From Actinomadura coerulea (GTDB taxonomy: Bacteria > Actinomycetota > Actinomycetes > Streptosporangiales > Streptosporangiaceae), in the NCBI RefSeq assembly GCF_014208105.1, contig NZ_JACHMQ010000001.1:1674001-1738000 (forward strand): a DNA stretch of 64,000 bases. The letters are read 5' to 3'. A program made the position numbers and the translations under genes. Under the pieces are notes generated by a model. That model did not search any database and was not told the origin of the DNA. It was given only the letters and a program-made list of their open reading frames with translations. Positions 24,630 to 34,056 of the stretch are shown one piece after another; positions within the stretch are counted from its first letter, which is position 1; the number at the start of each line of letters is the position of its first letter.

Positions 24630-25099
24630 GGGCGTACTTCGAATACCGGCACCTCGTCACGTTCGCCGACACCAACCTCGTGGGGAACGTCTACTTCACG
24701 AACTACCTGTCGTGGCAGGGCGCCTGCCGGGAGCGCTTTCTCGCGGAGAAGGCACCGAAGACCGTGGCGCGCCTGAACGACGACCTCGCGCTCGTCACCT
24801 CGTCGTGCTCGTGCGAGTTCTTCTCCGAGCTCTATGCGCTCGACACCGTGTCCGTGCGGATGTCCCTGGCCGGAATCGACTTCCATCAGATCACCATGGG
24901 CTTCGAGTACTACCGGGTGACCGACGGGCCGGCGCGGCTCGTGGCGCGCGGCGAGCAGACCGTCTCCTGCACGCTGCGGGAGGAGAACGGCGGCCTGACC
25001 CCCGTCGAGGTCCCCGGCGAACTCCGGACGGCCCTCGACGCCTACGCGCCGGACCCGGACGGGGCCCTCCCGCCGCGACCGGAGACGCCGCCGCGATGA
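24626..25099 (+). CDS. Enediyne-type hot-dog thioesterase
   Basis: 157 residues from GTG 24626, overlapping the pksE stop by 4 bases. VTFADTNLVGNVYFTNYLSWQGACRERFL is the hallmark of CalE7/DynE7/SgcE10-type single hot-dog thioesterases, in which Asn/Arg residues rather than an Asp form the active site. It hydrolyses the polyene product from the PksE acyl carrier. Its stop overlaps the next start by 4 bases, so the whole operon is translationally coupled. Confidence 0.95.
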   Translation: MRAYFEYRHLVTFADTNLVGNVYFTNYLSWQGACRERFLAEKAPKTVARLNDDLALVTSSCSCEFFSELYALDTVSVRMSLAGIDFHQITMGFEYYRVTDGPARLVARGEQTVSCTLREENGGLTPVEVPGELRTALDAYAPDPDGALPPRPETPPR

Positions 25100-25782
25100 G
25101 GCCGGGCGAACCCGCCGCGGGCGGGCGGGCCCGCGCGCCGGTGGTCGGCGTCGTCGGCTGCGGGCGGATGGGCACGGCGCTCGCGGAGGCCCTCGCGGCG
25201 CAGCGACGGCCGGTGCTGCTGGCCAGCCGGGGCGGCCGTTCCGCGAGCGGCCTCGCGAAACGGCTGCCGGACGCCCGCGCCGCCACCCTGGAGCGGGTGG
25301 CGCGCGAGGCCGACATCGTGGCCCTGGCCAGCCCCCTGGACGCCGTCCACGCCGAGATCGCACCGCGCATCCGCGCCCATGTGGCCGGCAAGCCGATCAT
25401 CGACATGTCCAACCCGTGCGGGCACGACCTGCTCGGCCACGGCTCCGCCGCCGAGCTGGTCGCCCGCCTGCTGCCCGGCGGCGCCGTGGTCAAGGCGCTC
25501 AACTGCGTCTCCGCGCGGCAGCTCGCCGGCGTGGCGCGCGACGGCCTCTCGCTGACGGTCCCCATCGCCGGAGACGACCCCCGCGCCAAGCAGGCGGTCC
25601 GGTCGATCATCGAGCCCGCCGGGCTCGACGTCGCCGACGCGGGCGGCCTTCCCGCCAGCCGCTGGATCGAGGCCCTGGCCCGGCTGCTCATGCGCCTGGA
25701 GAAGCAGCCCGGCCTCGGTGACGCCGTGGGGTTCCGGCTGCTCCGCCTCACCGCGTGCGAGAGCACCTGGACGACGCCTTAG
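25096..25782 (+). CDS. F420/NADP-dependent oxidoreductase-like protein
   Basis: 228 residues from ATG 25096. The N-terminal Rossmann motif VVGVVGCGRMGTALAEALAAQRRPVLLASR and KPIIDMSNPCGHD...VVKALNCVSARQLA identify the NADP-oxidoreductase, coenzyme-F420-dependent family. Archaeal relatives pass hydride between NADP and F420; many actinomycete members act on other substrates. Last gene of the unbL operon, tail to tail with a P450 gene. It probably reduces a pathway intermediate or supplies reduced cofactor; which is not clear. Confidence 0.85.
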   Translation: MRPGEPAAGGRARAPVVGVVGCGRMGTALAEALAAQRRPVLLASRGGRSASGLAKRLPDARAATLERVAREADIVALASPLDAVHAEIAPRIRAHVAGKPIIDMSNPCGHDLLGHGSAAELVARLLPGGAVVKALNCVSARQLAGVARDGLSLTVPIAGDDPRAKQAVRSIIEPAGLDVADAGGLPASRWIEALARLLMRLEKQPGLGDAVGFRLLRLTACESTWTTP

Positions 25783-25819
25783 TCCCGGCGGAGGGCCGAG
25801 AGCCGGGGCGGGCGCGGGG

Positions 25820-27043
25820 CTAGTCGACCGCGATGGGGAAGTGGTCGATGCCGCGGCCCACCCACGAGTCGCGGCGGACGGGCTCCCCGGCGGGCCGGAT
25901 GCGGGGGAAGCGGCGCAGCAGCCGGGGAAGCGCGATCCGGGCCTCCAGGCGCGACAGCGGCGCCCCGAGGCAGAAGTGGCCGCCGGCCCCGAAGGTGAGC
26001 GGCGCGGTGTAGGGGCGGTCCGGGTCGAAGCGGCCGGGCTCGCGGTAGCGGCGGGGGTCGCGGTTGCCGGCGGCCAGGATGGCGACGACCTTCGTGCCCG
26101 CCGGGATCGTCGTCCCGAGGAGCTCCACGTCCGCCCCGGCCCAGCGGCTCGTCGCCTGCACCGGCGGCTCGAACCGCAGCACCTCCTCGGCGTAGGCGGA
26201 GGCGAAGCCGGGCTCGGCGCGGAGGCGGTCGGCGAGGCCGGGATGCTCGAAGGACAGCAGGAGCGCGTGCGCCATGAAGAAGTTCGTCGTCTCGAACCCG
26301 GCGGTCAGCAGCAGCATCATGTTGCCGACCAGCTCGTCGCGGCCGAGCCCGCCTCCGCCGTCGTGCACCCCCACCAGCGAGCTGACCAGGTCCGCCTCGG
26401 GGCAGCGGCGGCGCCGCTCGATCAGCTCGTCGAAGTACACCGCCAGGTCGTCCATGGCCGCGTCCGCCGGGGCGAGCCGGGAGGCGTTCGTGATCCCCTC
26501 CAGTGCCGTCGTCACGTCCGCCGCGATGGCCCGGAACCACGCCTGGTCGCGCTCGGGCACCCCGAGCAGCCCGCTGATCACCGCGATCGGCAGCCGCGAG
26601 GCGAACTCGGCGATGAAGTCGACCGCCGCGCCGCCCGCGCCGGCCTCCGCCAGCGAGTCCAGGAGCCGGTCGGTGATCTGCTCGATCGCCGTCTCGTAGC
26701 CCGCCACCCGCCGGGGCGTGAACTCGCCCCGCAGCAGCCGCCGCAGCCGGGTGTGCGCCGGCGGATTGCTGTAGAGCATGGAGTCGGTGTAGGCGCGCAG
26801 CGAGGAGTGCGCCCGCCACTGCGGGTAGAAGAGGTCGAAGCTGTCACCGTCCTGGACGCGCAGCCGCGGATCCCGGAGCACCCGGTCGCACTCGTCGTAC
26901 CCGACGGCGGCCATCACCCCCGGTTTGATCCTGACGAGGTCGCCGTGCGCCCGTATCTCCTCGTACAGGGGATACGGATCCCGGAGTCCCTCGCCCACCA
27001 GCGCCGCGAGCGCCTCGCGCGGCTGCATCGTCCCCGTGGCCAT
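25820..27043 (-). CDS. Cytochrome P450
   Basis: 407 residues from ATG 27043. The heme-binding FGAGGHFCLGAPLSRLE has Cys358, the I-helix is AGFETTNFF and the K-helix EEVLRFEPPVQ, all canonical for soluble bacterial class I P450s. It is the last gene of a minus-strand unit CoA-transferase, O-methyltransferase, P450, probably driven from the box at 29907-29924. Hydroxylation of the enediyne core or of an aromatic or sugar unit is likely; the substrate cannot be read from the sequence. Confidence 0.93.
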   Translation of the reverse strand: MATGTMQPREALAALVGEGLRDPYPLYEEIRAHGDLVRIKPGVMAAVGYDECDRVLRDPRLRVQDGDSFDLFYPQWRAHSSLRAYTDSMLYSNPPAHTRLRRLLRGEFTPRRVAGYETAIEQITDRLLDSLAEAGAGGAAVDFIAEFASRLPIAVISGLLGVPERDQAWFRAIAADVTTALEGITNASRLAPADAAMDDLAVYFDELIERRRRCPEADLVSSLVGVHDGGGGLGRDELVGNMMLLLTAGFETTNFFMAHALLLSFEHPGLADRLRAEPGFASAYAEEVLRFEPPVQATSRWAGADVELLGTTIPAGTKVVAILAAGNRDPRRYREPGRFDPDRPYTAPLTFGAGGHFCLGAPLSRLEARIALPRLLRRFPRIRPAGEPVRRDSWVGRGIDHFPIAVD

Positions 27044-27129
27044 CGCCTCGTCCCTTCCGCGATATTCCTCGTGGTCGCCGCTGCGCGGGGCTCTTCTGCC
27101 CGCCGCGGCCCGCCGCGTTCCGCCGGTGG

Positions 27130-28215
27130 TCACCCGCCGGGGTGTAGCTCGACGATCGACACCGCTCCCGCGGGGTGGACGGAGGCGACGCCGAGCCCGG
27201 CCTCGGCGGCGAGCGCCGACAGCTCCGGCAGCGACCGCACCTTCCCCCCGCAGTACGCGAGCATCCGCAGGTCGAGCCCGGTCGGCCCGGCGCCGTCCGG
27301 GCCGACGTTCTCCACGACGAGGACCGAGCCGGCCGCGCCCGCGGCCTCCGCGCAGCGCGCCAGGATGGCGCGTGCCGGGTCGTCGCCCCAGTTGTGGACG
27401 ACCAGGGACAGCACGTAGCCTCCGGCCCCCGGCGGGAGCGGGCCGAACATGTCGCCCGTCTCGACCTGGGCGCGGTCGGCGACGCCCGCCGCGGCCAGCG
27501 CCTTGCGCGCCGCGTCGGTGGCGGGAGGCCGTTCGACGAGCACGCCCCGGAGGTCCGGATGCGCGGTGAGAAGCGCGGCGAGGAGTGTGCCCTCCCCGCC
27601 GCCGACGTCCACCACGCTGCCGAGGGACGCCCAGTCGTACGCCGACGCGATCCGGCGCGCCCGGTCCACTCCGCCCGGGCGGAGCATCGCGCGGAAGGCG
27701 GCCTCGTGCCGGGGCTCGGCGGCCAGGTCGTCCCAGAAGGAGAGGCCGAAGCGCCGCGGGTAGGCGGGCCCGCCCGTGCGGACGCTGTGCAGCAGCTCGA
27801 CGTAGCAGAGCTCGGCCCGGCCGCCCTCCTCGACGTCGAGGCAGGCGCGCAGACCGCCCGGGTGGTCGTCGCGCAGCGCCTCGCCCAGCGCGGTCAGCCC
27901 GTACCGGTCGGAGCCGTCCCGGCGCAGCACCCCGCGCACCGCGAGGTAGCGCAGCAGGCGGGCGAGCCCGTCGGCGTCGGCGCCGGTCGCCTCCGCCAGT
28001 TCGGGCACGGTCCGCAGCCCGGACGCGATGTGGTCGGCGACGCGCAGGGTCGCCGCCGCCCGCACCGCCATCGGGGTCGCGAGCTGCGCCATCGCCCACA
28101 GCGCGGGGACGGCGTCGTCCGCCGCCGCCGACACGAGTCCCGCGTCGTGGCGCGGTCGGGCGGGGCCCCGGGAGCGGCGGCCGTGCGGCTCGTCGGACTC
28201 GGCCATTCGGTTCAT
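27130..28215 (-). CDS. O-methyltransferase (winged-helix type)
   Basis: 361 residues from ATG 28215, after GGGGAGA. The N-terminal dimerisation/winged-helix part (ALWAMAQLATPMAVRAAATLRVADHIASG) and the SAM site GSVVDVGGGEGTLLAALL with VVHNWGDDPARAIL are typical of the plant-COMT-like family in antibiotic loci. It usually methylates aromatic or polyketide hydroxyls. It lies 19 bp after the CoA-transferase gene and is co-transcribed with it and the P450. It is a paralogue of the enzyme at 55844-56848. Confidence 0.92.
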   Translation of the reverse strand: MNRMAESDEPHGRRSRGPARPRHDAGLVSAAADDAVPALWAMAQLATPMAVRAAATLRVADHIASGLRTVPELAEATGADADGLARLLRYLAVRGVLRRDGSDRYGLTALGEALRDDHPGGLRACLDVEEGGRAELCYVELLHSVRTGGPAYPRRFGLSFWDDLAAEPRHEAAFRAMLRPGGVDRARRIASAYDWASLGSVVDVGGGEGTLLAALLTAHPDLRGVLVERPPATDAARKALAAAGVADRAQVETGDMFGPLPPGAGGYVLSLVVHNWGDDPARAILARCAEAAGAAGSVLVVENVGPDGAGPTGLDLRMLAYCGGKVRSLPELSALAAEAGLGVASVHPAGAVSIVELHPGG

Positions 28216-28234
28216 CGGTCTCCCCGGTGCGCGG

Positions 28235-29824
28235 CTACGGACGGAAAAGTTCGGCGGCCATGGTGGTGACGCCGGCGGCGGTACGCACCGGGAAGCCGAT
28301 CTGCCCGAGGACGTCCCGCCGGACGTCGACGCCGGGCGCCACCTCCGTCAGCACGAGTCCCTCGGAGGTCATCTCGAACACGGCGCGCTCGGTGACGACG
28401 ACGGCGCGCTGGCCGCGTTGCAGACCGGAGCGGACCGCGTAGGTGACGTGGTCGGCCTCGGGCACGAACTTCTGGATCTCGCCTTCGCGCAGGATGTCCA
28501 GCCTGCCGTCGTCGCAGGAGACCTCGAGCCCCCCGGTGGTGAGGGTGCCTCCGAGGACGATCCGCCGCGCGTTGTGCGCGATGTCGACGAACCCGCCGCC
28601 GCCCGGGCTCGTGCCCGCGAACCGGCTGACGTTGACGTTCCCCGCGGCGTCGAGCTGGGCGAAGGACAGCGCGGCGAGGGCGCAGCCGCCGCCGTCGATG
28701 AAGTCGAACTGGTAGGTGCCGTCGACCAGCGCCTCGGGTGAGTAGTTGGCCGAGAACTGCCAGCCGCCCATGACGACGCCGCCGAAGGAGCCGTGCTCGG
28801 TGGTGAAGGTGTAGTCGCCCAGCCGGCCGTCCTGGAAGGCGCCGTCCTCCGCCATGGCCAGGATCGCGCTGGACGCCGCGCCGAACCCGAGGATCGTGGT
28901 CTCGCCGGGGCGGATCTCCCGCGCGACCCGGCGCGCGATGACCTTTCCCGGCCCGGGCCGCAGGCGCGGCAGGCGCCCGACCGGGTCCGCCACCGGCCGC
29001 AGGTAGCCGGGATCGTCGCGCACCTCCGTCCCGACCAGCTCGCTCGGGGCGACCACGACGCGGTCGACGAGCACTCCGGGGACCTGCACGTCGCGCGCGG
29101 GGCGGGAGCCGCGCGGCACGATCCGCGACACCTGGGCGATCACGGTGCCGCCGCTCGCCTTGACGGCGAGGGCGAGGGCGAGGGCGGCGGAGGTGATCGG
29201 CAGGTCCTCGAAGGACAGGTTGCCCTGGGCGTCGGAGCTGCTGGCCCGGATGACCCCCACGTCCAGCGGCCAGGTGGGGTAGAGCAGGAGCTCCTCGCCG
29301 CGGAGCTCGACCACCTCCACCAGGTCCTCCTTGGCCCGCCCGGTGAGGCGGCCGCCGCCGTGGCGCGGGTCGGCGAAGGTGCCGAGGCCGATGCGGGTGA
29401 GGTAGCCCGGGCTCCGCCGCGCGACCTCCCGCAGCCAGTGCATGGCGGCGCCGATCGGCCAGCTGTAGGCCTCGACGAGATCGTCGCGGATCAGTCCGGT
29501 GAGCGCGGGGCGGGCGCCGGTGCGCGGATGCCGCGGATTGATGTAGGAGCCCGCGACGACGCGGCGCATCAGCCCCTCGCGCGCCACGCCGTCCATGCCG
29601 CGGATGTCCATGGCGTCGCCGGTGGCGCACGGGAAGAAGAAGGTCAGGTCGCGGGGGGAGCCGGACCGCTCGAAGCGCTCGCCGACGGCGCGCAGGACCG
29701 CGTCCGGCGTGATCCACCCGATGACGCCGGTGCTGGCGACGGCCTGCCCGTCCTCGACGAGGGCGGCGGCGGTCGCCGCGTCGCAGACCTTGCCCCCCAC
29801 GGCAGCAGCCGCGGCATCGTCCAT
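28235..29824 (-). CDS. Family I CoA-transferase (acetate/3-oxoacid or propionate type)
   Basis: 529 residues, alpha and beta halves fused in one chain. The N-terminal half has DGQAVASTGVIGWITPDAVLRAV; the second half carries YTFTTEHGSFGGVVMGG, whose Glu corresponds to the catalytic ExG glutamate, and GNVNVSRFAG...GGGGFVDIAHNARRIV. These enzymes exchange CoA between acyl-CoA and a free acid. In the pathway it could activate an acid unit to be attached to a sugar, or help malonyl/acyl supply. First gene of its unit; divergent from tldD. Confidence 0.88.
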   Translation of the reverse strand: MDDAAAAAVGGKVCDAATAAALVEDGQAVASTGVIGWITPDAVLRAVGERFERSGSPRDLTFFFPCATGDAMDIRGMDGVAREGLMRRVVAGSYINPRHPRTGARPALTGLIRDDLVEAYSWPIGAAMHWLREVARRSPGYLTRIGLGTFADPRHGGGRLTGRAKEDLVEVVELRGEELLLYPTWPLDVGVIRASSSDAQGNLSFEDLPITSAALALALAVKASGGTVIAQVSRIVPRGSRPARDVQVPGVLVDRVVVAPSELVGTEVRDDPGYLRPVADPVGRLPRLRPGPGKVIARRVAREIRPGETTILGFGAASSAILAMAEDGAFQDGRLGDYTFTTEHGSFGGVVMGGWQFSANYSPEALVDGTYQFDFIDGGGCALAALSFAQLDAAGNVNVSRFAGTSPGGGGFVDIAHNARRIVLGGTLTTGGLEVSCDDGRLDILREGEIQKFVPEADHVTYAVRSGLQRGQRAVVVTERAVFEMTSEGLVLTEVAPGVDVRRDVLGQIGFPVRTAAGVTTMAAELFRP

Positions 29825-29906
29825 CGCGTCCCCTCGGCGTCGCACCGGTCCCGGTCGTCCCGTGGCGGACCTGGTTCCCTCCGCACCGGACGCCGTCGAC
29901 ACTAAT

Positions 29907-29924
29907 GCTATCAAAAACTATAGT
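29907..29924 (-). promoter_or_regulatory. 18-bp pathway box
   Basis: Minus-strand ACTATAGTTTTTGATAGC, about 80 bp before the CoA-transferase gene and pointing towards it. Confidence 0.55.
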
Positions 29925-30002
29925 TATCGCCCAGATCGGCGGATTGAGTTCCCCGAGCAGGCGCGTGAATCGGAGTCCGCGGCCGACCTTTTCCACCGCG
30001 AG

Positions 30003-30020
30003 GCAATATGTTTTTCTAGT
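30003..30020 (-). promoter_or_regulatory. 18-bp pathway box
   Basis: Minus-strand ACTAGAAAAACATATTGC, 31 bp before the tldD start. Its right half is close to that of the box at 53825-53842. Confidence 0.55.
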
Positions 30021-30051
30021 AGGACGTGCCCGGCGTGGAAAGTGAGGCAGC

Positions 30052-31560
30052 GTGCGACGTGGAATGGACGCCTCGTTCTCCGCCCTCCCGCTGGAATCCC
30101 TGGCCGACGCGGCGCTCGGCCGCGCGGCCGGGCTGGGGGCCGGGCACGCGTCCTTCCGCCTCGACCGCGTCCGCACGGCGCGGCTGCTGCTGCGCGACGG
30201 CGTCCTCGGCGGCGGGCAGGACACCACGGAGACGGGCCTGGCCGTGCGGCTGTGGCACCGCGGCGTGCCCGGCTTCGCCGCCGCCCCCGAGCTGACGCCG
30301 CGCGCCGCCGCCGGGGCCGCCGAGCAGGCCGTGGCCGTCGCGCGCGCGTGCTCGGCGGTCGGCGGCGGCTCCGGTGAGCCGGTCGGCGAGCCGGTGCACC
30401 GCGACACCGCGTGGATCTCCTCGTACCGGGTCGATCCCTTCGAGGTGCCCGAGCGGGACCGCATCGCGCTGCTGGCCGACTGGAGCCGGCGGCTGCTGGC
30501 CGCGCCCGGCGTCGAGCACGTGCTGGCCTTCCTCACCCTCGTCCGGGAGAACAAGTTCTACGCCGATCTCGCGGGCACGGTGACCGCCCAGCAGCGGGTC
30601 CGGGTCCACCCGCTGTTCTTCGTCCAGGGCGCGGACCCGCGCGGCGGCGGGACGGCGACGCTGCGCACCCTCGGACCACCGACGGCCCGGGGCTGGGAGT
30701 ACCTGGGCGGCGACGGCTGGGACTGGGAGCGCGAGCTGGCCGAGCTGCCCGCGCACCTGGCCGCCAAGCTCCGCGCCCGCCCGGTCCGGCCGGGCCGCTA
30801 CGACCTGGTCATCGACCCGTCCAACCTCTGGCTGACCGTGCACGAGTCGGTCGGCCACACCACGGAGATGGACCGCGCGCTGGGCCACGAGGCGTCCTCG
30901 ACCGGCACGACGTTCCTCACCCCGGACGGGCTCGGCTCCCACCGGTACGGCTCGCCGCTGATGAACGTCACCGCGGACCGCACGGCCGAGCACGGCCTCG
31001 CGACGGTGGGCTTCGACGACGAGGGCGTCGCGGCGCAGTCCTGGAGCCTCGTGCGGGACGGGGTGCTCACCGGCTTCCAGCACGACCGGCGCACCGCGGG
31101 GCTGGCGGGCCTGGGGCGCTCCAACGGCTGCTCGTTCGCCGAGTCCGCGATGCACGTGCCGCTGCCGCGGATGCCCAACGTCGGGCTCCGGCCCGCGCCC
31201 GGCGGACCGTCCACCGGCGACCTCATCGCGGGGATCGAGGACGGGATCTACCTCGCCGGCTCCGACAGCTGGTCGATCGACATGCGGCGCCAGAACTTCC
31301 AGATGACCGCCCAGCGGTGCCACCGGATCCGCAACGGCAGGCTGGACGGCCAGCTGAGCGGGGTCGCCTACCGGGCCTCCACGACGGAGTTCTGGTCGGC
31401 GCTGACCGCGCTCGGCGGCGAGGACACCTACCGGCTCTTCGGCGCCGACCTGTGCGGCAAGGGCCAGCCGATGCAGGTGGCCGCGGCCAGCCACGGCTGC
31501 CCCGCGGCCGTGTTCGAGGGGATCGAGGTCGTCGACACCGGCGCGGAGGGGCTGTCGTGA
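30052..31560 (+). CDS. tldD: TldD-like zinc metallopeptidase
   Basis: 502 residues from GTG 30052, with GAGG 5 nt upstream (ATG 30064 lacks a site). HESVGH at residues 264-269 followed by Glu-Met-Asp fits the HExxxH zinc motif of TldD, the active subunit of TldD/TldE heterodimers that degrade unfolded peptides or finish microcins. The C-terminus GFQHDRR...NGCSFAESAMHVPLPRMPNVG is also typical. It is directly coupled to pmbA. No ribosomal peptide precursor is evident nearby, so the substrate in an enediyne locus is unknown; amide cleavage or processing of a sacrificial protein are possibilities. Confidence 0.88.
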   Translation: MRRGMDASFSALPLESLADAALGRAAGLGAGHASFRLDRVRTARLLLRDGVLGGGQDTTETGLAVRLWHRGVPGFAAAPELTPRAAAGAAEQAVAVARACSAVGGGSGEPVGEPVHRDTAWISSYRVDPFEVPERDRIALLADWSRRLLAAPGVEHVLAFLTLVRENKFYADLAGTVTAQQRVRVHPLFFVQGADPRGGGTATLRTLGPPTARGWEYLGGDGWDWERELAELPAHLAAKLRARPVRPGRYDLVIDPSNLWLTVHESVGHTTEMDRALGHEASSTGTTFLTPDGLGSHRYGSPLMNVTADRTAEHGLATVGFDDEGVAAQSWSLVRDGVLTGFQHDRRTAGLAGLGRSNGCSFAESAMHVPLPRMPNVGLRPAPGGPSTGDLIAGIEDGIYLAGSDSWSIDMRRQNFQMTAQRCHRIRNGRLDGQLSGVAYRASTTEFWSALTALGGEDTYRLFGADLCGKGQPMQVAAASHGCPAAVFEGIEVVDTGAEGLS

Positions 31561-32969
31561 GGCTCGCGGAGCTGGCCGTGGAGGCCGGGAAGGACGCCGA
31601 CGCCTACGTGGCGGTCGTCGACGAGGCCGCCACGGCGCACGCGCGGTGGGCGGGCAACGCGCTGACGTCGAGCGGCCTCACCGCCGACACGAGGCTGACG
31701 GTGATCGCTGTGACCTCGGACGGGAGCGGCACCGCGGCCGGCGTCGTCACGCACCGCGGCGCGGTGGACGAGGACGCGGTGCGGGCCGTCGTGGCGGCGG
31801 CCGAACGGGCCGCGCGCACGGCGACGCCCGCCGCCGACGCCCGTCCCCTGCTGACCGGCGACGCCGTGCCGCCCTCCCCGGACTGGGGTGAGCCCGCGCC
31901 GGCGCCCGCGGAGTCGGCCGGCGGCCTCGCCCGGTTCGCCGGCGGCCTCGCCGCGACGTTCGAGCGGGCCCGCGCGGAACGCCGCCTGCTGTACGGCTAC
32001 GCCGAGCAGCGGCAGCACACGACCTGGCTGGCGTCCTCCACCGGACTGCGGCTGCGCCACGTCCAGACCGCGGGCCTGGTGGACCTGACCGCCAAGTCCG
32101 AGGACGGCGTCGCCTCGACGTGGAGCGGCACCGGGGCGGCCGACCTCGGCGGGATCGATCCACTCGCCGCGTACGAGGGCCTGGGCGAGCGTCTCGGCTG
32201 GGCGCGCAGGCGCGTCGAGCTCCCCGCCGGACGCTACGAGGTGCTGCTGTCCCCGTCGTGCGTCGCCGATCTCATGCTGCGGCTGTACCGCGCGGCCGGG
32301 GCGAAGGACGCCGTCGACGCGCGCACCGTGTTCCGCGGCCCTGACGGCGGGACCCGGATCGGCGAGCGCCTGACCGGCGCGCCGCTCACGCTGCGCAGCG
32401 ACCCGGGGGAGCCGGGCCTGCGCTGCGCGCCCTTCGTCGCCGCCCGGGGCTCCGCGGACGTCGCGCAGGTGTTCGCGGACACCGTCTCGGTGTTCGACAA
32501 CGGGTTGCCGCTCCGGCCGACCGAGTGGATCCGCGACGGCGTCCTCACCGGCCTGGTCCAGACGCGCCACTCCGCCGAGCTCACCGGGCTGCCGGTCACG
32601 CCGCAGGTCGGCAACCTGGTGCTGGAGGGCCCGGGGGAGGGCCGGGCACTCGCCGACCTCGTCGCGGCCACCAGGCGCGGGCTCCTGGTCACGTCGCTGT
32701 GGTACGTCCGCGACGTCGACCCCCGGACGCTGCTGCTCACCGGGCTCACCCGCGACGGCGTCTACCTGGTGGAGGACGGCGAAGTGGTGGGGGAGGCGAA
32801 CAACTTCCGCTTCGACGAGAGCCCGGTCGGCGTGCTGGGCCGGGTGGCGGAGATCGGCCGCACCGAACCCGCCCTGCCCAGGGAACGGGACGACTCCACC
32901 CCCCGGACCGCCATGCCCGCTCTCCGGGTGGACGGCTTCACGATGTCGGCGGTCAGCGAGGCGACCTGA
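31557..32969 (+). CDS. pmbA: PmbA/TldE-like protein, partner of TldD
   Basis: 470 residues from GTG 31557, overlapping the tldD stop by 4 bases (GTGA). The order of motifs follows PmbA/TldE: an N-terminal domain with [26 protein letters not shown], then [45 protein letters not shown] and GNLVLEGPG. The zinc HExxxH motif is absent, as usual for this subunit, which forms the closed heterodimer. Its 3' end overlaps the 3' end of the converging rmlB gene by 17 bases. Confidence 0.88.
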   Translation: MRLAELAVEAGKDADAYVAVVDEAATAHARWAGNALTSSGLTADTRLTVIAVTSDGSGTAAGVVTHRGAVDEDAVRAVVAAAERAARTATPAADARPLLTGDAVPPSPDWGEPAPAPAESAGGLARFAGGLAATFERARAERRLLYGYAEQRQHTTWLASSTGLRLRHVQTAGLVDLTAKSEDGVASTWSGTGAADLGGIDPLAAYEGLGERLGWARRRVELPAGRYEVLLSPSCVADLMLRLYRAAGAKDAVDARTVFRGPDGGTRIGERLTGAPLTLRSDPGEPGLRCAPFVAARGSADVAQVFADTVSVFDNGLPLRPTEWIRDGVLTGLVQTRHSAELTGLPVTPQVGNLVLEGPGEGRALADLVAATRRGLLVTSLWYVRDVDPRTLLLTGLTRDGVYLVEDGEVVGEANNFRFDESPVGVLGRVAEIGRTEPALPRERDDSTPRTAMPALRVDGFTMSAVSEAT

Positions 32970-33966
32970 GCATCGGCCCCGGCGTCTTCCGGAGACCGGC
33001 TTTCAGCGGTTCCCACCAGGCGCGGTTCGCGCGGTACCACTCGACGGTCGCCTCCAGCCCGTCCTCGAAGCGCACGCGCGGAGCAAAGCCGAGCCGTTCC
33101 TCGATCTTGGTGGTGTCGAGCGCGTACCGGCGGTCGTGGCCCTGCCGGTCGGGGACGTGGTCGACCATCTCCCATCCGGCGCCGCACGCCTCCAGCAGCA
33201 GGGACGTCAGGTCCTCGTTGGACAGTTCCTTGCCGCCGCCGACGTGGTACACCTCGCCCGGACGGCCGGACCGCAGCACCAGGTCGAGCGCGCGGCAGTG
33301 GTCCGACACGTGCAGCCAGCCGCGCCGGTGGCGCCCGTCGCCGTACAGCGGCACCCGCCGGCCGTCGAGCAGGTTGGTCACGAACAGCGGGATCACCTTC
33401 TCCGGGAACTGGTGGTGGCCGTAGTTGTTGGTGCACCGCGTGACCACGACCTCAAGGCCGCGGGTCCGGTGCCAGGCCAGCGCCAGCAGGTCCGACCCGG
33501 CCTTGGCCGACGCGTAGGGCCCGTTGGGCAGCAGCGGGGCGTCCTCCGTCCACGACCCCTGGGCTATCGAGCCGTAGACCTCGTCGGTGGACACGTGCAC
33601 GAACCTGCCGACGCCGTGCCGCTGGGCCGCCTCCAGCATGTTCTGCGTGCCCAGCACATTGGTCCGCACGAAGGGCGTGGCGGTGTCGATCGAGCGGTCC
33701 ACGTGCGATTCGGCGGCGAGATGGACGATCGCGTCCTGACCGGCCACGGCCGCGTCGACCGCGTCCGGATCGCAGGTGTCGCCGTGCACGAACTGGTAGC
33801 GGGGGTGCCCGGCGACCGGGGCCAGGTTCTGCGGGTTCCCCGAGTACGTGAGCGCGTCCAGCACGGTGACGTGCGCGCCCGCCGTGCCCGGCAGCTCGCC
33901 GCGCAGCGTCGCCCGCACGAACTCCGAGCCGATGAACCCGGCGCCCCCGGTGACCAGGAGTCTCAT
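32953..33966 (-). CDS. rmlB: dTDP-glucose 4,6-dehydratase
   Basis: 337 residues, extended SDR: GGAGFIGSEFVRATL nucleotide-binding loop, VHLAAESHVDRSID, VSTDEVYG with the Asp-Glu pair of the 4,6-dehydratases, and the YASAK catalytic Tyr-Lys. It makes dTDP-4-keto-6-deoxyglucose, the branch point for the 6-deoxysugars. It follows a membrane acyltransferase gene on the same strand, 90 bp apart. Confidence 0.95.
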   Translation of the reverse strand: MRLLVTGGAGFIGSEFVRATLRGELPGTAGAHVTVLDALTYSGNPQNLAPVAGHPRYQFVHGDTCDPDAVDAAVAGQDAIVHLAAESHVDRSIDTATPFVRTNVLGTQNMLEAAQRHGVGRFVHVSTDEVYGSIAQGSWTEDAPLLPNGPYASAKAGSDLLALAWHRTRGLEVVVTRCTNNYGHHQFPEKVIPLFVTNLLDGRRVPLYGDGRHRRGWLHVSDHCRALDLVLRSGRPGEVYHVGGGKELSNEDLTSLLLEACGAGWEMVDHVPDRQGHDRRYALDTTKIEERLGFAPRVRFEDGLEATVEWYRANRAWWEPLKAGLRKTPGPMLRSPR

Positions 33967-34056
33967 CGCCCCGCCTCCTCGGCGTTCCCTGGTGGTCTGC
34001 GCGCCCGCGGCGGGCGGGACGGGCCGGGGCGCCGTCTCACCCGCCGCGGGCGTCGG

